Below are positions 57,841 through 64,000 of a DNA stretch of 64,000 nucleotides, in pieces (the stretch's first letter is position 1; each line of letters starts with the position of its first letter). Under the pieces are notes generated by a model. It searched no databases. It was not told where the DNA came from and saw only the letters and a list, made by a program, of their open reading frames with translations. Location: positions 35,716,234 to 35,780,233 of the forward strand of contig NC_073307.1 in the NCBI RefSeq assembly GCF_027595985.1. Direction: 5' to 3'. The stretch comes from Sorex araneus (lineage: Eukaryota; Chordata; Mammalia; Eulipotyphla; Soricidae). The position numbers were made by a program, and so were the translations under genes.

Positions 57841-57949
57841 TAAAAAAATTATTGAATCACTGTGAGCTACATTTACAAAACTTTCATGTTTGAGTTTCGG
57901 TCATATAATGATCGAACACCCTTCTCTCCACAAGTGCACATTTTCCTTA
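57841..57949 (-). mobile_element. Very short L1 3' end insertion, antisense
   Basis: About 109 bp: T/A-rich tail, 'attattgaatcactgtgagctac', 'ttcatgtttgagtttcggtcatataatgatcg' and 'cacaagtgcacattttcc'. Flanks TTTATTCTTTTTT (57828-57840) and TTTGTTCTTTTTT (57950-57962) are the likely TSD. Confidence 0.8.
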
Positions 57950-57962
57950 TTTGTTCTTTTTT

Positions 57963-58983
57963 TCTTATTGAAAGTGGTAAAGCTAAATGAATTTGACAGT
58001 ATCTACAAAGAACTTTTGAGATAGGTTTGGTTGAAGAGGGCAAAGAATGTTTGTGTTTAGTGTTCCTGCTGGGTAACTTAGTCTCTTTGACCTTGACTAG
58101 ATTTGATGTCTCAGATAATTCTCCTGTTTAGTAAACCTCCTCTATATAGGATTTTTGTGTGTATTTTATCAACAAGTTGTAAATATTTGATAGGCTTATT
58201 TTTTATACTATGTTTATACCAAATAAGTAGAAAGAGTATTTGGATTTGTCAAAATAGCATAAAATGCTATTTTGAAATATGATTTTAAAAAATATCTCAT
58301 GAAACCTAAATAATTTTTATTGAAATTGAAATTCTAATTTCAAAAGTCTATTAAAATTCAAACTATTTACTTGTGATTTTTGTTAACTGCCAAATAGTAA
58401 GCATTTCATTGACATCAATGGAAAAAAGGAAAAAGAAATTGCCAGTGTCTCTGCTTGGCTAGAAATGTGTGTGGCTGTATATAATGCTGTTAAGTTTGTA
58501 TGAGTATGTAGGCTTATTTCTAGACAATCACTGGAAATGAAAATTTAACCCCAGACCAGAAGTAGTTCCTCTGAGTTGTGGATAGCTCTAACGTGGTGAA
58601 GGGCAGAGAAGGCTCAGATATATTAAAAGAAAAATAGATGTTGTTCTTGCTTCTTTCAATATTTTCTCTCTGGCTTTGGCTTTTGTTATTCTGATTACAT
58701 TACATCTTTGAGTTTTTCTGTTTGCGTTTGTTTTTGCTGGATCCATCAGATCTCTTAGATCTGGTTGCCTACACTCAACTCTGGGAAATTCTTTCTTATC
58801 TATAATTTTTTAGTGATTCTTCTCTGAATTTGCCTTCTTCTTCAGGAACTCCAGTGATTCTCATACTGCTCCTCTTGAACTCATTCTGTACTTCTCAATG
58901 AGATGAGCTGTATTGAGACGTTTTTCATCCTCTGTTGTTTTCTACAGGTTTTCTGCACAGCTTTTCTGCATCACATCTTGGAA
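57963..58983. other. Unassigned sequence, T-rich
   Basis: Up to the pseudogene target site I recognise no gene. 58640-58980 has the T-rich, CTTCTT-rich look of antisense LINE sequence and continues after the pseudogene at 59831, but I cannot assign it to a family. Confidence 0.4.
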
Positions 58984-58997
58984 CTCATTGATCTTTT

Positions 58998-59816
<819 letters not shown>

Positions 59817-59830
59817 CTCATTGATCTTTT

Positions 59831-60869
59831 CTTTAGTTGCTATTATTCTGCTGCTCAGACTTTTTATTGAGTTTTTAATATCATCTATCAAACTCTTCAT
59901 GTCACTTATTGTAGTTCTCTCATTTCCATTCTCATACTTACTGTACTTTGCTGATTAACTGTGCCATTGTTTCTTTGAGCATATTAAACATCCTCTACAT
60001 AGTATCATTAAAGTCAAACAAAATCAAAAAAGGAACTAGATATACAAAGGAAATCCCTTAACATTCCCAGAAGACCTATTAAATGACTCTGTAAGCCAAA
60101 GACAATGATGATCTGGATATAGTAAAGCAAAAAACAAAACAAAACGAAACCTCAATGAATGAGCACCCCATCAAGAATTCTCCATCCAACTAGAATATCA
60201 TTCAGATTTGAAGGAATGAGAAAGAATCTCAGAGTCAAACAGCAGCTTCCAGAATTCATATTCTTAAAACAAGTTTTGTAAGAAGTATTAAAAAACTCAA
60301 TTCTTAGCATTTTGCCAATGAGTTTGGTATTCCCTCATGGTACTTGCGGTTGCCCTCTGTAGGTTAGCAAAGAACAGTCTGTTTACTTCTAGCTTGCGAA
60401 GAGATTTTATACTTTTTCAATAAATTATTGTTTCCCTTATACTGAATGTTCTATGCACATTCATGTGCTGTTTCTATGTCTATAGAGATTTTTGTTAGTC
60501 TTTTAATTAATGCAGATATTTAAACAGTATCTACAATATAATTTTTTCTAACAACAATCCCATTTTTAGCACAAAGTACATTTTGATTGTTTTATATGCC
60601 TATTCAGCTTTTCCTTTAAATTTTTAATTATCCACCTGTCACTCTTATTCAATTGCATATTTGTAGGATCTATCTAGTACATGTAAATTTAAATTGTATC
60701 AGCATAGAAGTTTTTATACTAAATGTTTTTAAATGTATATACCTGTGGACCAAATTGATGTACGACTTTTTTACATTTCAGGAAGTTAGCTGTATTCATT
60801 TATATGTATATATATAAAAATACACCCATAATAATTTTTAATGCCTTCATATTTGAAGTATAAGAAAAG
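59831..60869. other. Unassigned sequence
   Basis: 59831-60000 continues the T-rich pre-insertion sequence. 60000-60300 is A-rich on the plus strand and could be old L1 sequence, but no frame or family is clear. Confidence 0.35.
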
Positions 60870-61062
60870 AGAGTAAAAGAAGGAATGTCCAAGCTCATAC
60901 AGGGCTGAGCTTACATAGGAGTAGAAGGGAAAGGCCTTGGGACGCTGGTGGAGAAAAGCAGTCACTGTACTAATGAGTGTGGTGTTAGAACAATTGATGT
61001 ATGGAGTGTATAATTAACTATGTACTTCAACACAAAGGGTAAAGAAGAATAAAGTAAATATT
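60870..61062 (+). mobile_element. L1 3' UTR-like fragment, sense (tentative)
   Basis: 'gtactaatgagtgtggtgttagaacaattgatgtatggagtgtataattaactatgtacttcaacacaaagg' has the layout of an L1 3' UTR end ('ggtgttggaat... tatgcctgaaactc... aactttgtaaa'), but at low identity. Confidence 0.4.
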
Positions 61063-61164
61063 GGAAGCAAGAGATGTTAAATTTCCTCTTCTGCATCATT
61101 GTTTAAAATAACAAGCTGAGATTCCTGTTTCAGGATGGGACAATGAGAAAAAAATTCTGGATTT

Positions 61165-61346
61165 TTTGGGTCTTGTTTTTGTTTTAATTTATGGGCCCCA
61201 CCCGATAGTGCTCAGGTTTACTCCTGGTGATGCACTAAGGGATCACTGCTGGCAGGGCTCAAAGGACCATATGTTGTGCCAGTGATTGAACCCAGGTCAT
61301 TCATGTACAAGGCAATTTCCCGTCTCGCTGTACTCTCCTGCCCCAT
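61165..61346 (-). mobile_element. SINE-A, diverged, antisense
   Basis: T-rich start, 'gggccccacccgatagtgctcagg', 'gaccatatgttgtgccagtgattgaacccagg', ending 'gctgtactctcctgcccc'. Full length. Confidence 0.82.
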
Positions 61347-61959
61347 AGAGTTTTTTTAGTTACAGGTAGTTGACATTTTCAATATTTCACTTCAAACCAT
61401 AAGTGCTCGACTGACTTACCTTTAGCTCAGTTTGCAATACAACGGCTTGACTACACATGGCTTTTAATATCTCCTACACAGGATACCTCAGTGATTTCTA
61501 ATTTAAAGAAAATGAGTCCTTTACCCAACAGCTTGATAATCTTTCCCTTGGGAACAACGGGGGGTGGAGTAGGGGGGGCGAGAAATCTACTGTTCATGGC
61601 ACTAATGATCATCAAATAATAACCAGCTTCTTTAAATGGTAGAGTAAATAGATCTTTATTAACAAAGACTATGCATTATGTGTTTCTGTATCACAGTCTT
61701 CAGAAATAGCCTTTTAACAGAGTGAATAAATAAACCATAAAGGGTTACATGCCCTTTACTAAGCAAAATACCAAGAACTTCTATGGGGCAGAGGTTAACT
61801 AACTCCTGTATTTACTAATGATAAAGCTAATTGTGTGAAACCATACTCCACCAAATTGAATTTTTTTTTCTTTTAACTTGGACCTCACTATGATTTTAAA
61901 AAAAGAAAAAATGTAACTCTCAAATGAAGCTTACTAACTCAGCCTCTCCTGTAGTTTTA
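61347..61959. other. Unassigned intergenic sequence
   Basis: No repeat or gene recognised. A G-rich patch lies at about 61558-61580. Confidence 0.45.
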
Positions 61960-63090
61960 ACTAATTCATGATTGCAAGCAAAATTCTGAATATATTTCAT
62001 TTAAAATGGGCAGCCAAGAGCAGTAAATAACTATTCTTTACCAGGGCTGCTCAGGGGAGTACTTTCAATACCCATTAATAGTAAATATTCCTTATTATCC
62101 TTTGCATCGGGTTGAATGAACCAAGTGGCACAATTCTGCAGTAATTATAAAATATCCTACATTATAGGAGAATTAAAAACAGCAAATGAATCATCTGGAA
62201 AGCTGCCATGGTTTTTCTAAAATTCTGCACACACTGTATGTGCATTTTAATATATAATTTTAATTACGCAGTTCTTCCCAGCCAACTCTTCTCATCACTT
62301 AGCCTGTGTGAGTGTGTGAGAGAGAGTGTGTGCGTTTCTTTTACCTTGATTACAAAAGCAAACCATATTCACTGAAATTAGAAATATCTGTGAATTTCCA
62401 GAGAAAACAGAGGGTTTGTGTTTGGATAAAGCCTGTAGAGGAGGAAGAAACAGAGTAACCTTGTGAGCCTGGTCTTCGTATCAGACACCAACTAAGGGAA
62501 TCCACTGAGGGTTGGCTCCATGAGCCAGTGGGCTGAGGCCGCCTTTAACATGCAGGACACTGGAGTTAATTAAACTGTTACTGGCTCCGATCTGTCATCC
62601 TACCCATGTGCTCGACCCCAAGTCCATTTACATTTCAGAATGAAAAAAAAAACACATTCTCAGGCCTGTTGATAGACCATGTTTACTGTCTCTATTGATT
62701 TGCTCCTTTTGCATAACCTTTATGTTTTAATTATCCATAGTATTTCTGGAAGGCTTTTCTGCAGTGCTTGCTATCTATCTGATGAGACTTTACTGGCAAT
62801 TACTGAACATGGGGAGTATACCTTTTAATGGATTCCCAGGCTTCAGAGTTATTACATGATTCAGGAGTGAAACTGCTAAGAAAAAATATTGTTACGTGAC
62901 TGAGAGGCTATTTTCAAGCCACAATTGTGCTCTCAGTAGAAGCAGTAAGCTCTGAGTATTTGCCTGCTTTGATGGAATATGCCTCCTAGGATGATTTTAC
63001 TTAGAGGATGCTGTAAGAAGAGCATACACCAGGCAGCTATCAATCGCATAATAAATATACAAATTTAACACCTGGAGATCTGGCATTGTG
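61960..63090. other. Repeat-free block, candidate conserved non-coding element
   Basis: About 1.1 kb without interspersed repeats in an otherwise repeat-dense window, of mixed composition, with TAATTACG, GTTAATTAAAC and GACTGAGAGGC words and a (TG/AG)n patch at 62307-62335. No open frame. The absence of insertions is compatible with constraint, but the sequence alone cannot show it. Confidence 0.3.
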
Positions 63091-63199
63091 TGAAAGAATC
63101 TGGGGCCAGGTCTTTTCTCAAAATAAATATTTTTATTGACTGAAATTTCTATTTATAATAGAATAACTGTAGATCACACAATGTATGTGTAGTCATTTT

Positions 63200-63420
63200 A
63201 GGAAGCAATTACCGAGTACTTACATTATCTCCACACTGTACTAAGAGCTAGTGACCAGCTCATGATTATAGGGTGACACAAAACATTTTACACAAGAGAA
63301 AGAGACACAGAGTGGCTAAGTCATATGCCGTGGGTTATAGCACCTGCAAGAGGATTTCCTTAGGATGAACAATTCTGGAACTCAGTAGCTTAACTACTGG
63401 GCAGTAACTAGGGGATCTAT
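63200..63420 (-). mobile_element. MIR (ancient tRNA-SINE), antisense
   Basis: 'ccgagtacttacattatctccacactgtactaagagct', then 'cattttacacaagagaaagagacacagagtggctaagtca', then 'ggaactcagtagcttaactactgggc' are in the order of antisense MIR, from its 3' end through the core to the tRNA-like head. Diverged, as usual for MIR. Confidence 0.65.
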
Positions 63421-63770
63421 CTTAATAATAGATTCTGAACGTCACTAGGAAAAAAATAAAGACACAGTTGTGCAACTGTTTCTAAAATTCAATAAAACTC
63501 CAAATCAGTTGTAATATTGAAGGCTGTCAATGTGTACTGTACTCTATTTTAAGGAGTTTAACCATTCCATATGGAATCCTGTTAGGAGAACCATCAAGGA
63601 AAATAGATGAAAAATCATATTACTTAAGTTCTCTCCACTCTTCTAAAATCAAGAAATGGAAAATCCCATGACCCCGAATTTTCTGGTTTCTCATTAATGC
63701 CTCAGAGGCAATATTATTGTTAGGAAACAGAGTGCCCATTCAGTGTTTGGTGTTGTTATAAAGGAATATG

Positions 63771-63793
63771 GCAATATTCCGCCCGAATATTGC
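63771..63793. repeat. Short perfect inverted repeat
   Basis: GCAATATTC (63771-63779) and GAATATTGC (63785-63793) are perfect 9-bp arms around the 5-base loop CGCCC. Confidence 0.9.
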
Positions 63794-63965
63794 AAAGCAA
63801 ATTATAAATCCAACCTCCGCCATATTAATTCCAGTTGTAAAAGTGAGGGAAACAAGGAAGAAAGAATCTTCCTAGCAAAAGAAGAGTCAGAAAAACTAAG
63901 GTTTTGAAAACAGATTAGGCACATCAACCTCAGTAAATCAACCAGCCTCTGTTCCACACTCACCC

Positions 63966-64000
63966 AGCTGTCCGTTCATCCATCCATCTGTCCATTCATC
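63966..64000. repeat. (CATC/TGTC)n tetranucleotide repeat, cut by the window end
   Basis: Repeated CATCCATC, TGTCC and TTCATC words up to the last base suggest the start of a tetranucleotide microsatellite continuing outside the window. Confidence 0.7.

Overview
This window reads as non-coding nuclear DNA from a mammal, most likely a shrew (Soricidae, probably Sorex). The species call rests on recognising a tRNA-headed SINE that occurs here more than 30 times and that I associate with shrews; it was not confirmed by a search. The DNA is AT-rich by eye and packed with L1 and SINE debris. It also holds the ancient mammalian repeats L2 and MIR. I find no intact protein-coding gene. The only host-gene sequence is a processed pseudogene of the proteasome subunit gene PSMB2 at 58998-59816 (minus), with a 14-bp target-site duplication (TSD), a premature stop and a frameshift.

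Layout. 1-5 kb: degraded SINEs, one SINE-B, and an old antisense L1 carrying two younger L1 tails. 5.0-6.1 kb: solo LTR 1. 6-10 kb: L1 3' end, two SINEs and a 2.2-kb RTE-clade LINE. 10-12 kb: mostly unique. 12-14.8 kb: old L1 and SINEs. 15.9-17.4 kb: SINE, RTE 3' fragment and a degenerate tandem module. 17.4-19.1 kb: unique. 19.1-20.4 kb: SINE cluster with a head-to-head pair. 20.9-27 kb: mostly unique with scattered SINEs and an LTR fragment. 27.8-29.7 kb: SINE cluster. 29.7-35 kb: mostly unique. 35.6-38.5 kb: antisense L1 with an unusual 526-bp composite element inside its RT region. 39.8-46.6 kb: a twin-primed L1 hosting two solo LTRs and a SINE. 48.5-54.8 kb: old L1, second RTE copy, SINEs and L2. 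55.9-57.6 kb: L2 interrupted by an L1 tail. 59-59.8 kb: PSMB2 pseudogene. 61.3-64 kb: repeat-poor sequence with an MIR.

The most interesting pattern is a modular retroposon system. One tRNA-derived head with perfect pol III A and B boxes is joined to two different 3' parts. SINE-A ends in poly(A), as expected for L1 mobilisation. SINE-B has a different body and ends in about 60 bp that match the last 20 or so codons and the terminal short repeat of the RTE LINE in the same window. A third, 526-bp element (called SINE-C here) has a different 5' module joined to the SINE-B body and the same RTE tail. This points to two LINE machineries, L1 and RTE, driving parallel SINE lineages in one genome.
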